This document shows positions 7,740 to 16,783 of a stretch of DNA of 64,000 bases, in pieces. Source of the DNA: Buttiauxella selenatireducens (lineage in GTDB: Bacteria > Pseudomonadota > Gammaproteobacteria > Enterobacterales > Enterobacteriaceae). The position numbers and the translations under genes are program-made. The stretch's first letter is position 1. Every line of letters begins with the position of its first letter. The stretch spans positions 4,340,001 to 4,404,000 of the forward strand of contig NZ_CP133838.1 in NCBI RefSeq assembly GCF_031432975.1, written 5' to 3'. The notes below the pieces were generated by a model. That model worked only from the letters and a program-made list of their open reading frames with translations, was not told the DNA's origin and did no database searches.

Positions 7740-10403
7740 TTATGCCAGACGCGGGTTGACTTTATCTGCATCGATGTTGAATTTGGTGATAGCGTCAGCC
7801 ACCACTTTCTTATCGATTTCGCCACGTTTAGCCAGTTCGCCAAGTGCTGCAACAACCACGTAAGATGCGTCCACTTCGAAGTGGTGACGCAGGTTTTCAC
7901 GGCTGTCTGAACGACCGAAGCCATCAGTACCCAGTACGCGGTAATCGCTTGCCGGGATGAAGTTACGGATCTGCTCAGCGAACAGTTTCATATAGTCAGT
8001 AGACGCTACCGCTGGTGCATCGCTCATCACCTGAGCAACGTACGGTACACGTGGTTCTGCAGTTGGGTGCAGCATGTTCCAACGCTCACAGTCCTGACCA
8101 TCACGAGCCAGTTCGGTGAAGGAGGTTACGCTGAACACATCAGAGCCCACGCCGTAATCTTTAGCCAGGATCTGTGCTGCTTCACGTACGTGACGCAGGA
8201 TAGAACCAGAGCCCATCAGCTGAACTTTACCTTTAGTACCTTCAACTGTTTCCAGCTTGTAGATACCTTTACGGATGCCTTCTTCCGCGCCTTCTGGCAT
8301 GGCTGGCATGTGGTAGTTTTCGTTCAGTGTAGTGATGTAGTAGTAAATGTTCTCTTGCGCTTCACCGTACATACGCACCAGGCCGTCATGCATGATGACT
8401 GCAACTTCGTAAGCGTAAGATGGATCGTAAGAGATACAGTTAGGGATAGTCAGAGACTGAATATGGCTGTGGCCATCTTCGTGCTGCAGACCTTCACCGT
8501 TAAGCGTTGTACGACCAGAAGTCCCACCGACCAGGAAGCCACGCGCCTGTTGGTCACCCGCTGCCCAGCACAGATCGCCAATACGTTGGAAACCGAACAT
8601 GGAGTAGTAGATGTAGAACGGGATCATTGGCAGATCGTTGGTGCTGTAAGAGGTCGCAGCAGCCAGCCAGGAAGAACCTGCGCCCAGCTCGTTGATACCT
8701 TCTTGCAGAATCTGACCTTTCTCGTCTTCTTTATAGTATGCAACCTGCTCACGGTCCTGCGGGGTGTACTGCTGGCCGTTCGGGCTGTAAATACCGATCT
8801 GACGGAACAGACCTTCCATACCGAAAGTACGCGCTTCATCGGCAATGATTGGAACCAGACGGTCTTTGATAGACGGGTTCTTCAGCATCACGTTCAGGGC
8901 ACGAACGAAAGCGATAGTGGTAGAGATTTCTTTGTTCTGCTCTTCTAACAGAGAGCTGAAGTCGGCCAGGGTAGGCAGATCCAGTTTCTCGGTGAATTTT
9001 GGCAGGCGAGTCGGCAGGTAGCCGTTCAGTTTTTCACGCTGGCCATGCAGGTATTTGTACTCTTCGCTGCCTTCTTCGAACTTAATGTATGGCAGTTTTT
9101 CGATTTCAGCATCGGTCACCGGCACATTGAAACGGTCACGCACATAACGTACGCCGTCCATGTTCATTTTCTTAACCTGGTGAGCGATGTTTTTACCTTC
9201 GGCAGTTTCACCCATGCCATAACCTTTAACGGTATGAGCCAGGATGACAGTTGCTTTGCCTTTGGTTTCTTGTGCATTTTTCAGTGCAGCGTAGATTTTC
9301 TTCGGATCGTGGCCGCCACGGTTCAGAGCCCAAATCTCATCGTCGGACATATCTTTAACCAGTGCAGCAGTTTCTGGATAACGACCGAAGAAGTGCTCAC
9401 GAACGTAAGCGCCATTTTTGGATTTGAAGGTCTGGTAGTCACCGTCAACGGTTTCGCCCATCAACTGCAACAGTTTACCGCTGGTATCTTTACGCAGCAG
9501 AGCATCCCAACGAGAGCCCCAGATCACTTTGATAACGTTCCAGCCAGCACCCGCGAAGATACCTTCCAGTTCGTTAATGATTTTGCCGTTACCGGTTACT
9601 GGGCCATCCAGACGCTGGAGGTTACAGTTGATGATGAAGCACAGGTTATCCAGTTTTTCACGGGTTGCGATAGTGATCGCACCTTTGGATTCTGGCTCAT
9701 CCATCTCACCATCGCCCAGGAACGCGTAAACGCGCTGTGCGGAAGTGTCTTTCAGACCACGGTGTTCCAGGTATTTCTGGAATTTAGCCTGATAGATTGC
9801 ACCGATTGGACCCAGACCCATAGATACGGTCGGGAACTGCCAGAATTCTGGCATCAATTTCGGGTGCGGGTAAGAGGACAGACCATTACCGTGAACTTCC
9901 TGACGGAAATTGTTCATCTGCTCTTCAGTCAGGCGGCCTTCAAGGAAAGCACGTGCGTAAACGCCTGGGGAGATGTGGCCCTGGAAGTACACCAGATCGC
10001 CGCCATCTTTTGCATTGCGAGCGCGGAAGAAGTGGTTGAAACACACGTCATACACGGTTGCAGAAGACTGGAAAGAGGACATATGGCCGCCCAGATCGAG
10101 GTCTTTTTTAGACGCACGCAGGACAGTCATGATGGCATTCCAACGGATAGCAGAACGAATACGGCGTTCCAGCTCCAGATTCCCCGGGTATTCCGGTTCA
10201 TCTTCAACGGCGATGGAGTTTACGTACTGGCGGGCAGCAGAACCTTCTGCAACTTTTACTCCACCTTTACGGGCTTCGCTCAGTAACTGATCAATCAGGT
10301 ACTGTGCGCGCTCAACACCTTCTTCACGGATGACCGATTCGATCGCCTGTTGCCAGTCGCGAGTTTCGATCGGATCCACGTCATTTGGGAAACGTTCTGA
10401 CAT
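7740..10403 (-). CDS. aceE: Pyruvate dehydrogenase E1 component
   Basis: Thiamine diphosphate-dependent homodimeric E1; decarboxylates pyruvate and acetylates the E2 lipoyl groups. The protein has 887 residues, the same as E. coli. The ThDP/Mg motif starts at GDGEMDEPESKG and ends with NCNLQRLDGPV (about 230-270). The start ATG at 10403 has AAGGAAT upstream. The leader between pdhR and aceE is about 150 bp and contains a long hairpin. Pyruvate relieves PdhR repression of the whole operon in E. coli, and a perfect PdhR box lies upstream of pdhR here. Confidence 0.98.
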   Translation of the reverse strand: MSERFPNDVDPIETRDWQQAIESVIREEGVERAQYLIDQLLSEARKGGVKVAEGSAARQYVNSIAVEDEPEYPGNLELERRIRSAIRWNAIMTVLRASKKDLDLGGHMSSFQSSATVYDVCFNHFFRARNAKDGGDLVYFQGHISPGVYARAFLEGRLTEEQMNNFRQEVHGNGLSSYPHPKLMPEFWQFPTVSMGLGPIGAIYQAKFQKYLEHRGLKDTSAQRVYAFLGDGEMDEPESKGAITIATREKLDNLCFIINCNLQRLDGPVTGNGKIINELEGIFAGAGWNVIKVIWGSRWDALLRKDTSGKLLQLMGETVDGDYQTFKSKNGAYVREHFFGRYPETAALVKDMSDDEIWALNRGGHDPKKIYAALKNAQETKGKATVILAHTVKGYGMGETAEGKNIAHQVKKMNMDGVRYVRDRFNVPVTDAEIEKLPYIKFEEGSEEYKYLHGQREKLNGYLPTRLPKFTEKLDLPTLADFSSLLEEQNKEISTTIAFVRALNVMLKNPSIKDRLVPIIADEARTFGMEGLFRQIGIYSPNGQQYTPQDREQVAYYKEDEKGQILQEGINELGAGSSWLAAATSYSTNDLPMIPFYIYYSMFGFQRIGDLCWAAGDQQARGFLVGGTSGRTTLNGEGLQHEDGHSHIQSLTIPNCISYDPSYAYEVAVIMHDGLVRMYGEAQENIYYYITTLNENYHMPAMPEGAEEGIRKGIYKLETVEGTKGKVQLMGSGSILRHVREAAQILAKDYGVGSDVFSVTSFTELARDGQDCERWNMLHPTAEPRVPYVAQVMSDAPAVASTDYMKLFAEQIRNFIPASDYRVLGTDGFGRSDSRENLRHHFEVDASYVVVAALGELAKRGEIDKKVVADAITKFNIDADKVNPRLA

Positions 10404-10444
10404 GGGTGGTATTCCTTATCTGTGTCTAATACGTTGATTATCTG

Positions 10445-10493
10445 GAACCTGTCTAATTGTGCTTTCCTTGAAAAAACACAATAAGACAGGTTC
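10445..10493 (-). promoter_or_regulatory. Long inverted repeat in the aceE leader
   Basis: Two 17-bp arms, GAACCTGTCTAATTGTG (10445-10461) and CACAATAAGACAGGTTC (10477-10493), pair with a single mismatch around a 15-nt loop that reads UUUUUUCAAGGAAAG in the mRNA sense. There is no U-run after it, so it is not a classical terminator. A shorter GAACC...GGTTC repeat lies just upstream at 10534-10553, touching the end of pdhR. It could be an RNA stability or processing element between pdhR and aceE. Confidence 0.7.
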
Positions 10494-10552
10494 TGCGTTT
10501 AGTTGCCGCGCTCTAAATAGTGGCGCTTAAAAGAACCAGATATTTCAGGTTC

Positions 10553-11317
10553 TCATTCCTTACGTTGCTGTAAGCGCCGCAGAGAACGTTCTCGACGACT
10601 CTGTTCGCGGCTGCGATCCAGCAATATTTCTTCAATAAATGCCAGGTGGCGGTGCGACGCTTCGCGCGCCTGCTCCGGCTGGCGAGCCATAATCGCCGCA
10701 AAAATGCTGGCGCGATGGCTGCTCACTTGCGCCAGCATTTCCCGGCGCGCATAGAGCAATTCAAAATTCTGACGAACGTTTTGTTCGAGCATCGGTGACA
10801 TGCAGCGCAACAAGTGTAGTAGCACCACGTTGTGGGCGGCTTCGGTTACAGCGATTTGATACTGCATGACCGCATCGGATTCAGCATCCAGATCGCCGGA
10901 CTCTTGTGCTTTTTGAATGGCTAAATGACAGTCGCCAATGCGTTTGAGATCTTCGTCCGTACCACGCAAGGCAGCGTAATACGCAGCGATACCTTCAAGT
11001 GCATGGCGGGTTTCAAGCAGATCAAACTGGGATTCAGGATGGTCAGACAACAGTTCGACCAGCGGGTCGCTTAAACTTTGCCAAAGGCTGTTTTGGACAA
11101 AAGTACCGCCGCCCTGACGACGAAGCAGGAGCCCTTTCGCTTCGAGACGCTGAATGGCCTCGCGTAGTGAAGGACGAGAAACGTCGAACTGTTTTGCCAA
11201 TTCACGCTCTGGTGGGAGTTTTTCGCCGGGACGCAAGGTTCCCTCGAGGATGAGAAACTCCAACTGCTGCTCAATCACATCGGATAGTTTTGGTTGGCGG
11301 ATTTTGCTGTAGGCCAT
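10553..11317 (-). CDS. pdhR: Pyruvate dehydrogenase complex repressor
   Basis: GntR/FadR-family transcription factor that represses its own operon and is released by pyruvate. The protein has 254 residues, the same as E. coli. The N-terminal winged helix (about 1-70) contains [20 protein letters not shown]; the C-terminal part is an FCD ligand-binding domain. It is the first gene of pdhR-aceE-aceF-lpdA and diverges from aroP across 584 bp. A perfect operator lies about 65 bp upstream of its ATG. Confidence 0.97.
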   Translation of the reverse strand: MAYSKIRQPKLSDVIEQQLEFLILEGTLRPGEKLPPERELAKQFDVSRPSLREAIQRLEAKGLLLRRQGGGTFVQNSLWQSLSDPLVELLSDHPESQFDLLETRHALEGIAAYYAALRGTDEDLKRIGDCHLAIQKAQESGDLDAESDAVMQYQIAVTEAAHNVVLLHLLRCMSPMLEQNVRQNFELLYARREMLAQVSSHRASIFAAIMARQPEQAREASHRHLAFIEEILLDRSREQSRRERSLRRLQQRKE

Positions 11318-11377
11318 TTATTCCCTGTCTCTGCCATTAGCGCTTATGCCCTTCAAACATTACATCATTCTGGGCAA

Positions 11378-11397
11378 AGTCAATTGGTATGACCAAT
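11378..11397 (-). promoter_or_regulatory. PdhR operator overlapping the pdhR -35
   Basis: Perfect palindrome ATTGGTATGACCAAT at 11383-11397, which fits the known PdhR consensus ATTGGTNNNACCAAT. On the minus strand it runs directly into TTGACT (11378-11383), a good -35 for pdhR, so bound PdhR would block RNA polymerase. Confidence 0.9.
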
Positions 11398-11814
11398 TTC
11401 ACATTCTTGACGCTAAAGTAACAAAGTATTCACCTTCTGTCCATATTGGTTTTGATTGAAATCATTAAACCCGGCACATTTTAACAAGATTACAGAAATG
11501 ATGTTTCAAGGTTGTAACTTTGCACAAATGTCACATTTACTCACACCCAGATGCATTTAACTTTTACGAAACAGTAAAAAATGGATTTTCTTGCAAATTG
11601 AACCGATTCATCAGTTTAAAATATGAATATTAATTCACTGGTTGCGCTTAGGCTGAAGAAATAACTGCAGAAGTAGAAGAGATGCGCGGAATCAAACTGC
11701 TTTCTTTTTATTCAACTGGTCACGCCAGTAATAGAAAGCAGGTGCAAACATTTGCGTCTACCACTATTCTTTGCGCTGCGGTAGTCCACTACGCAAAATA
11801 CTGGAATTAAAAAC

Positions 11815-11832
11815 CGTAAAATAATTACTACA
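11815..11832 (+). promoter_or_regulatory. Candidate TyrR box upstream of aroP
   Basis: CGTAAA-N6-ACTACA, against the TyrR consensus TGTAAA-N6-TTTACA (9 of 12 positions), 70 bp before the aroP ATG. aroP is a known TyrR target in E. coli. The match is partial. Confidence 0.35.
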
Positions 11833-11901
11833 CAATGCGGAATTACAAACTTACAGAGGCGCGGTCAGCGCCCTGAAAATAACCACACACGAGGTTAAAT
11901 T

Positions 11902-13269
11902 ATGGAAGGTCAACAGCAAGGCGACACGCTGAAACGCGGCCTTAAAAACCGCCATATCCAGCTCATCGCGCTGGGTGGAGCTATCGGAACAGGGCTGTTT
12001 TTGGGCAGTGCGTCTGTCATCCAATCCGCCGGGCCGGGGATTATTCTTGGCTACGCGATTGCAGGTTTTATTGCCTTTCTGATCATGCGCCAGTTGGGTG
12101 AAATGGTTGTTGAAGAGCCTGTAGCGGGTTCTTTTAGTCACTTTGCTTACAAATACTGGGGTGGATTTGCAGGGTTTGCGTCTGGCTGGAACTACTGGGT
12201 GCTGTATGTACTCGTAGCGATGGCAGAGCTCACCGCGGTAGGTAAGTACATCCAGTTCTGGTATCCCGAGATCCCAACCTGGGCCTCTGCCGCCGTCTTT
12301 TTTGTCGTGATCAATGCCATCAACCTGACTAACGTAAAAGTGTTCGGTGAAATGGAGTTTTGGTTCGCTATCATTAAAGTCATCGCCGTCGTTGCCATGA
12401 TCGTGTTTGGCGCCTGGTTGCTGTTTGGCGGCCATGCAGGCCCACAAGCGACTGTTCGTAACCTTTGGGAGCAAGGTGGATTCTTGCCACACGGCTTTAC
12501 CGGGTTAGTCATGATGATGGCGATTATCATGTTCTCTTTCGGCGGGCTTGAGCTGGTCGGTATTACTGCTGCAGAAGCGGATAACCCAGAAGTCAGCATT
12601 CCTAAAGCGACCAACCAGGTTATCTATCGTATTCTGATTTTCTATGTGGGCTCACTGGCTGTTCTGCTGTCTCTGATGCCATGGACTCGCGTGACCGCTG
12701 ATACCAGCCCGTTCGTACTGATTTTCCACGAACTGGGTGACACTTTCGTAGCAAACGCACTTAACGTTGTGGTTCTGACCGCTGCACTGTCTGTTTATAA
12801 CAGCTGTGTTTACTGTAACAGCCGTATGCTGTTTGGTCTGGCACAGCAAGGCAACGCGCCAAAAGCGTTCCAGAAAGTGGATAAACGCGGCGTGCCGGTA
12901 AATACCATTCTGGTTTCTGCACTGTTCACCGCGTTGTGTGTACTGATTAACTACTTTGCCCCGGCAGAAGCCTTTGGCCTGCTGATGGCGTTGGTGGTAT
13001 CGGCACTGGTGATCAACTGGGCGATGATTAGCCTGGCACACATTAAGTTCCGCAAGGCTAAGCAACAACAAGGGGTTAAGAGTAAGTTCCCTGCCCTGTT
13101 CTATCCGTTGGGTAACTATGTTTGCCTGCTGTTTATGGCGGCTGTTCTCGTCATTATGGCAATCACCCCGGGCATGGCCATCTCTGTGTGGCTGATTCCG
13201 GTGTGGATCGTGATTCTGGGTATTGGTTACTTCATTAAACAACAAAACCTGAAAAGCGTTAAAGCTTAA
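11902..13269 (+). CDS. aroP: Aromatic amino acid transporter (Phe/Tyr/Trp)
   Basis: Inner-membrane proton symporter of the amino acid-polyamine-organocation family, general uptake of phenylalanine, tyrosine and tryptophan. The protein has 455 residues (E. coli 457) with about 12 hydrophobic segments. The first segment carries the family motif GGAIGTGLFLGSA and the protein is nearly identical in sequence to E. coli AroP as I remember it. The ATG at 11902 has a GAGGT Shine-Dalgarno sequence. PheP is a close paralogue, but the position beside pdhR and the N-terminus MEGQQ support AroP. An ERIC element begins 13 bp after its stop. Confidence 0.96.
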   Translation: MEGQQQGDTLKRGLKNRHIQLIALGGAIGTGLFLGSASVIQSAGPGIILGYAIAGFIAFLIMRQLGEMVVEEPVAGSFSHFAYKYWGGFAGFASGWNYWVLYVLVAMAELTAVGKYIQFWYPEIPTWASAAVFFVVINAINLTNVKVFGEMEFWFAIIKVIAVVAMIVFGAWLLFGGHAGPQATVRNLWEQGGFLPHGFTGLVMMMAIIMFSFGGLELVGITAAEADNPEVSIPKATNQVIYRILIFYVGSLAVLLSLMPWTRVTADTSPFVLIFHELGDTFVANALNVVVLTAALSVYNSCVYCNSRMLFGLAQQGNAPKAFQKVDKRGVPVNTILVSALFTALCVLINYFAPAEAFGLLMALVVSALVINWAMISLAHIKFRKAKQQQGVKSKFPALFYPLGNYVCLLFMAAVLVIMAITPGMAISVWLIPVWIVILGIGYFIKQQNLKSVKA

Positions 13270-13282
13270 AGGTGACGTTACA

Positions 13283-13407
13283 GCGCCCTAAATAATTCGA
13301 GTTACATCACGGCGGCAAGAGAATGAATCCCGATGAGCTTAGTAAACTAAGTGAGTCGGGTGAATGAACGTAGCCAACAAAGATGTAGCTCGAAGTATGA
13401 CGGGCGC
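13283..13407. repeat. ERIC (intergenic repeat unit), copy 1
   Basis: Element of about 125 bp with inverted ends (GCGCCC...GGGCGC), the inner conserved AAATAATTCGAG / CTCGAAGTATGA arms and a central palindrome (GAGCTTAGTAAACTAAGTGA). The centre resembles the ERIC core. It lies between aroP and the sugar symporter gene and is related to the copy at 57478-57600, but is more diverged. ERIC elements are non-autonomous, transcribed repeats of enterobacteria. Confidence 0.85.
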
Positions 13408-13409
13408 TT

Positions 13410-13425
13410 TGTTATCTGCTTCACA
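13410..13425 (+). promoter_or_regulatory. Candidate CRP site upstream of the symporter gene
   Basis: TGTTA-N6-TCACA matches nine of ten CRP consensus positions (TGTGA-N6-TCACA). It lies two bases outside the ERIC end and 109 bp before the symporter ATG. Catabolite control would suit a sugar-uptake operon. This is a by-eye match only. Confidence 0.4.
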
Positions 13426-13533
13426 CTTCCTTTACAACGACAGTATTGTCCATCTCTGCAACGGTTTCCTGACACGCAAATTTATTCCAATAGCCCAATA
13501 CTCTTGTCCATATTCAGGCCAGGAGCATTTCCA

Positions 13534-14934
13534 ATGGAAAACAGCAAACTATCAATTAAAGAAAAGATCGGCTATGGAATGGGCGACGCCGGGTGCAATA
13601 TTATCTTTGGCGCCATTATGTTGTTTGTTAACTATTTTTACACTGACATCTTTGGCCTGTCTCCGGCACTTGTTGGAGTTATGCTGCTTTCAATCAGGGT
13701 CATTGATGCCGTTACCGACCCTATTATGGGCGCTATTGCCGACAGAACCCAAAGCCGTTGGGGGCGTTTTCGTCCATGGATTTTATGGATGGCAGCGCCT
13801 TTTGCCTTCTTCAGTTACCTGATGTTTACCACGCCCGACTGGGGATACAGCAGCAAAGTTATCTATGCCTTCGTCACTTACTTCCTGCTCTCATTAACCT
13901 ATACCGCGATCAACATTCCCTATTGCTCCCTGGGAAGCGTGATTACAAACGACCCGAAAGAACGTGTTGCCTGCCAGTCCTATCGCTTCGTCATGGTCGG
14001 TATCGCGACACTTATCCTTTCACTCTCCTTGCTGCCAATGGTTGACTGGTTTGGCGGCGGTGATAAAGCGAAAGGCTACCAAATGGCGATGGGCATTCTG
14101 GCCGTGCTCGGCATGTGTATGTTCCTGTTCTGCTTCACGACCGTCAGAGAGCGCGTACGCCCTGCGGTACCCAGCAATGACGATTTAAAATCTGACCTGA
14201 AAGACGTGTGGAAAAATGACCAGTGGGTGCGGATTTTACTTCTGACGCTGTGTAACGTTTGCCCAGGGTTTATCCGCATGGCAGCAACCATGTATTACGT
14301 CACCTGGGTGATGGGCCAAAGCACCAGTTTCGCCACCCTCTTCATCAGCCTTGGCGTGGTTGGCATGATGGGCGGCAGCATGCTGGCTAAAGTGTTAACT
14401 GACCGTATTTGCAAACTGAAAGTGTTTTTCTGGACCAACATCGTATTGGCAATTTTCTCATGCGGCTTCTACTTCCTCGACCCGCACGCGACCACGCTCA
14501 TTGTGGTGATGTATTTCCTGCTGAACATTCTGCACCAGATTCCTTCGCCGCTGCACTGGTCGTTGATGGCTGACGTTGATGATTACGGCGAGTGGAAAAC
14601 CGGTAAACGCATCACCGGCATTAGCTTCTCCGGTAACTTGTTCTTCCTGAAATTGGGTCTGGCGATTGCGGGCGCAATGGTAGGTTTCTTGCTTTCCTGG
14701 TACGGCTACGATGCCGGTGCGAAACAACAAAGTGCGGATTCAATCAACGGCATTGTGATGCTGTTCACCATCATTCCCGGCGTTGGATACCTGATTACCG
14801 CAGGGGTCGTACGCCTGCTGAAAGTTGACCGTGAAATGATGCAGCGCATTCAGGCAGACCTTGAAAAGCGCCGTCTTAACTATCGCGAATTGAACGAATA
14901 TCACGACAGCAAACCCGTCGAAGCGAAACTATAA
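13534..14934 (+). CDS. GPH-family pentoside/oligosaccharide:cation symporter
   Basis: Membrane transporter of 466 residues in the glycoside-pentoside-hexuronide family (MelB, YicJ, YagG type). The signature DAVTDPIMGAIADRTQS with RWGRFRPWILW lies after the second hydrophobic segment, and about 12 transmembrane segments are visible. I choose the ATG at 13534, because AGGAG lies 8 bp upstream and GPH proteins begin like MENSKLSIKEKIGYGMGD; the frame stays open back to 13351 only because it reads through the ERIC element. It is followed after 10 bp by a GH43 glycosidase gene, so the substrate is probably an arabino- or xylo-oligosaccharide (inference). The pair sits between aroP and ampE, which are adjacent in E. 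coli. Confidence 0.88.
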   Translation: MENSKLSIKEKIGYGMGDAGCNIIFGAIMLFVNYFYTDIFGLSPALVGVMLLSIRVIDAVTDPIMGAIADRTQSRWGRFRPWILWMAAPFAFFSYLMFTTPDWGYSSKVIYAFVTYFLLSLTYTAINIPYCSLGSVITNDPKERVACQSYRFVMVGIATLILSLSLLPMVDWFGGGDKAKGYQMAMGILAVLGMCMFLFCFTTVRERVRPAVPSNDDLKSDLKDVWKNDQWVRILLLTLCNVCPGFIRMAATMYYVTWVMGQSTSFATLFISLGVVGMMGGSMLAKVLTDRICKLKVFFWTNIVLAIFSCGFYFLDPHATTLIVVMYFLLNILHQIPSPLHWSLMADVDDYGEWKTGKRITGISFSGNLFFLKLGLAIAGAMVGFLLSWYGYDAGAKQQSADSINGIVMLFTIIPGVGYLITAGVVRLLKVDREMMQRIQADLEKRRLNYRELNEYHDSKPVEAKL

Positions 14935-14944
14935 GGAAAGCCTT

Positions 14945-15901
14945 ATGAATCAGGAGCAATGGCCTAATCCATTTATCGAACAGCGTGCCGATCCGTTTAT
15001 TTTGCTGCATGAAGATGAGTACTACTTTATTGCATCAGTACCCGAGTACGACAGGCTGGAAATCCGCCGTGCGGCAACAATAAGCGAACTGCCAAATGCC
15101 CAACCCGCCGTTGTGTGGCGCAAACCGAGCTGCGGCCCGATGAGCGAACTGATCTGGGCACCAGAGCTGCACCATATTGACGGAAAATGGTACATCTACT
15201 TTGCCGCAACCCACACACAGGAGCTGGACGAGCTAAATATGTTCCAGCACCGGATGTTTGCCCTGGAGTGTGCCGATGCAAATCCCTTAACGGGTAAATG
15301 GGTAGAAAAAGGCCAGGTAAAAACGCAGTTCGACAGCTTCTGCCTGGATGCCACTACTTTCCGCCATCAAGGGAAACAGTGGTATTTATGGGCGCAGAAA
15401 GACCCCAATATTGCGGGTAACTCAAATCTGTATCTCGCCGAACTGGAAACGCCATGGGCAATCAAAGGCAAACCCGTGTTGTTAAGTAAGCCTGAGCTGG
15501 ACTGGGAATGCCGGGGTTTTCTGGTCAATGAAGGGCCCGCGGTATTGGTTCACGGCGACAAACTGTTTGTCAGCTACTCCGCAAGCGCCACCGACGAAAA
15601 CTACTGTATCGGATTGCTGTGGATCGATCTCAATGCTGACCCAACCCACGCAGCAAACTGGCATAAATCTTCGCAGCCCGTGTTTACCACCAGTTACCCA
15701 AACAAACAGTTCGGGCCAGGGCATAACAGTTTTACTAAAACAAAAGACGGGAAAGATGTGCTGGTCTATCACGCACGGAACTACACGGAAATTGAAGGCG
15801 ATCCACTGTATGACCCAAATCGTCATACACGTCTGAAAACACTCGAATGGGACGAAAACGGTATGCCACTGTTTGGCATACCGCCTGCTGACACCCACTA
15901 A
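14945..15901 (+). CDS. Glycoside hydrolase family 43 (arabinofuranosidase/xylosidase type)
   Basis: Protein of 318 residues without a signal peptide, so cytoplasmic; it probably cleaves oligosaccharides brought in by the symporter encoded 10 bp upstream. The five-bladed propeller motifs of GH43 are visible: catalytic base D16 in RADPFI, WAPELHHIDGKWYIYFAA (71-88), pKa modulator D135 in SFCLDATTF, general acid E196 in NEGPAV and H260 in GPGHNSF. There is no C-terminal beta-sandwich or binding module. Motifs and length recall the single-domain exo-1,5-alpha-L-arabinofuranosidases (subfamily 26-like), but beta-xylosidase activity cannot be excluded. No regulator gene lies next to the pair. Confidence 0.87.
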   Translation: MNQEQWPNPFIEQRADPFILLHEDEYYFIASVPEYDRLEIRRAATISELPNAQPAVVWRKPSCGPMSELIWAPELHHIDGKWYIYFAATHTQELDELNMFQHRMFALECADANPLTGKWVEKGQVKTQFDSFCLDATTFRHQGKQWYLWAQKDPNIAGNSNLYLAELETPWAIKGKPVLLSKPELDWECRGFLVNEGPAVLVHGDKLFVSYSASATDENYCIGLLWIDLNADPTHAANWHKSSQPVFTTSYPNKQFGPGHNSFTKTKDGKDVLVYHARNYTEIEGDPLYDPNRHTRLKTLEWDENGMPLFGIPPADTH

Positions 15902-15906
15902 CCTAA

Positions 15907-15946
15907 TACGGTGCTCTGGTTATTTTGCTTAAACCAGAGTGCCGTA
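15907..15946. terminator. Convergent hairpin overlapping the ampE 3' end
   Basis: Arms TACGGTGCTCTGGTT (15907-15921) and AACCAGAGTGCCGTA (15932-15946) pair over 15 bp with two wobble pairs. The right arm overlaps the last ampE codons. It lies just after the GH43 stop and probably ends both converging transcripts, though U-runs are short. Confidence 0.6.
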
Positions 15947-16783
15947 AATCGTCAGTAACGCCACCACCACCAAAATCACCAAAGACGTTTTCTTTGCCAT
16001 CGTTACGGCAGCTTTTGGTGTTTTCACTTTATCCAGATGCGGCTCGCGTGCTAGCGAAAACTGCGCCAACTGAGTCAACACCTGATATTGCGAAGTATGG
16101 CGGTCAGCCAGTGAAGCAAACCATGCAGGAAGAGCTCGCTCACCGTGGCCCACCAGCGCATATACCACGCCAACCAGACGCACCGGCACCCAATCCAGAA
16201 CATGCAAAATCGCATCGATACCAGAATGCAAACGCTGTTGTGGCGAGTGATGGCGAGCAAGCCAGGTTTGCCACGCGCGCAAGAACGCATAACCTGCCAG
16301 CGTTACTGGCCCCCAAACTCCACCGACGATAAACCAAAAAAGCGGTGCGAGGTAAAAACGAAAGTTAATCCACAAAAGCGCGTTTTGCAGCTCTTTCAGA
16401 TATTCACGTTCATCGCAATCTGGCGGAACCCCATGGATCAACGTTAGCTCACTCGCCATTGCATCACGAGCATGGCTGTCGTCGTGGCTCGCGGCCTTTA
16501 AATAAGCGTGGTAATGCAAACGAACCTGGCCTGCGCCCATGCACAAAACACCGAGGGCAATCCAGAACACCAACAACGGCACATTAAAGAACAAACCTTG
16601 TAACGCACGAATCCCCAGGAAAACCACCAGCATGCACAGAGCAGTCATCAAGATCGTACGAAGCAGAGAAAAACTTTTTACCCGCCGAAAGAGAACTTCA
16701 AGGCGGTGATCAAGCTGCCAGTGCTCGCCCAGTTTGAACAACCGTTCCCAAATCATCACCAGCAGCAACGTAAACAGCGTCAT
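15929..16783 (-). CDS. ampE: AmpE inner-membrane protein (beta-lactamase induction locus)
   Basis: Integral membrane protein of 284 residues, the same as E. coli AmpE. About four hydrophobic segments are visible, including [16 protein letters not shown] at the N-terminus and [17 protein letters not shown] at the C-terminus. Its exact role is uncertain; it is a proposed membrane sensor or ATP-binding partner of the ampD locus. The start overlaps the ampD stop by four bases (ATGA), showing translational coupling. No ampC or ampR is seen in this window. Confidence 0.95.
   Translation of the reverse strand: MTLFTLLLVMIWERLFKLGEHWQLDHRLEVLFRRVKSFSLLRTILMTALCMLVVFLGIRALQGLFFNVPLLVFWIALGVLCMGAGQVRLHYHAYLKAASHDDSHARDAMASELTLIHGVPPDCDEREYLKELQNALLWINFRFYLAPLFWFIVGGVWGPVTLAGYAFLRAWQTWLARHHSPQQRLHSGIDAILHVLDWVPVRLVGVVYALVGHGERALPAWFASLADRHTSQYQVLTQLAQFSLAREPHLDKVKTPKAAVTMAKKTSLVILVVVALLTIYGTLV

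Larger units (their letters stand above)
11318..11901. other. pdhR-aroP divergent intergenic region
   Basis: This 584-bp AT-rich region holds the pdhR promoter and PdhR box, and further on the aroP promoter. Features seen: a half CRP-like TCACATTT at 11531-11538; the palindrome TTTTACGAAACAGTAAAA at about 11562-11579; a TTGCAA (11591-11596) about 18 bp before TTTAAA as a possible aroP promoter; and a TyrR-box-like sequence near the aroP start. No ORF is credible here. Confidence 0.5.

Noticed and set aside
9045-10286. 413-codon open frame antisense to aceE
   Set aside because: Shadow of a highly expressed gene with strong codon bias; no start signal and no recognisable motifs.
11851-12492. 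213-codon open frame antisense to aroP
   Set aside because: Shadow of a membrane protein gene; no ribosome site and no family.
13351-13533. N-terminal extension of the GPH symporter frame
   Set aside because: It reads through the ERIC element and promoter region; ATG 13534 has a proper ribosome site and fits the family N-terminus.
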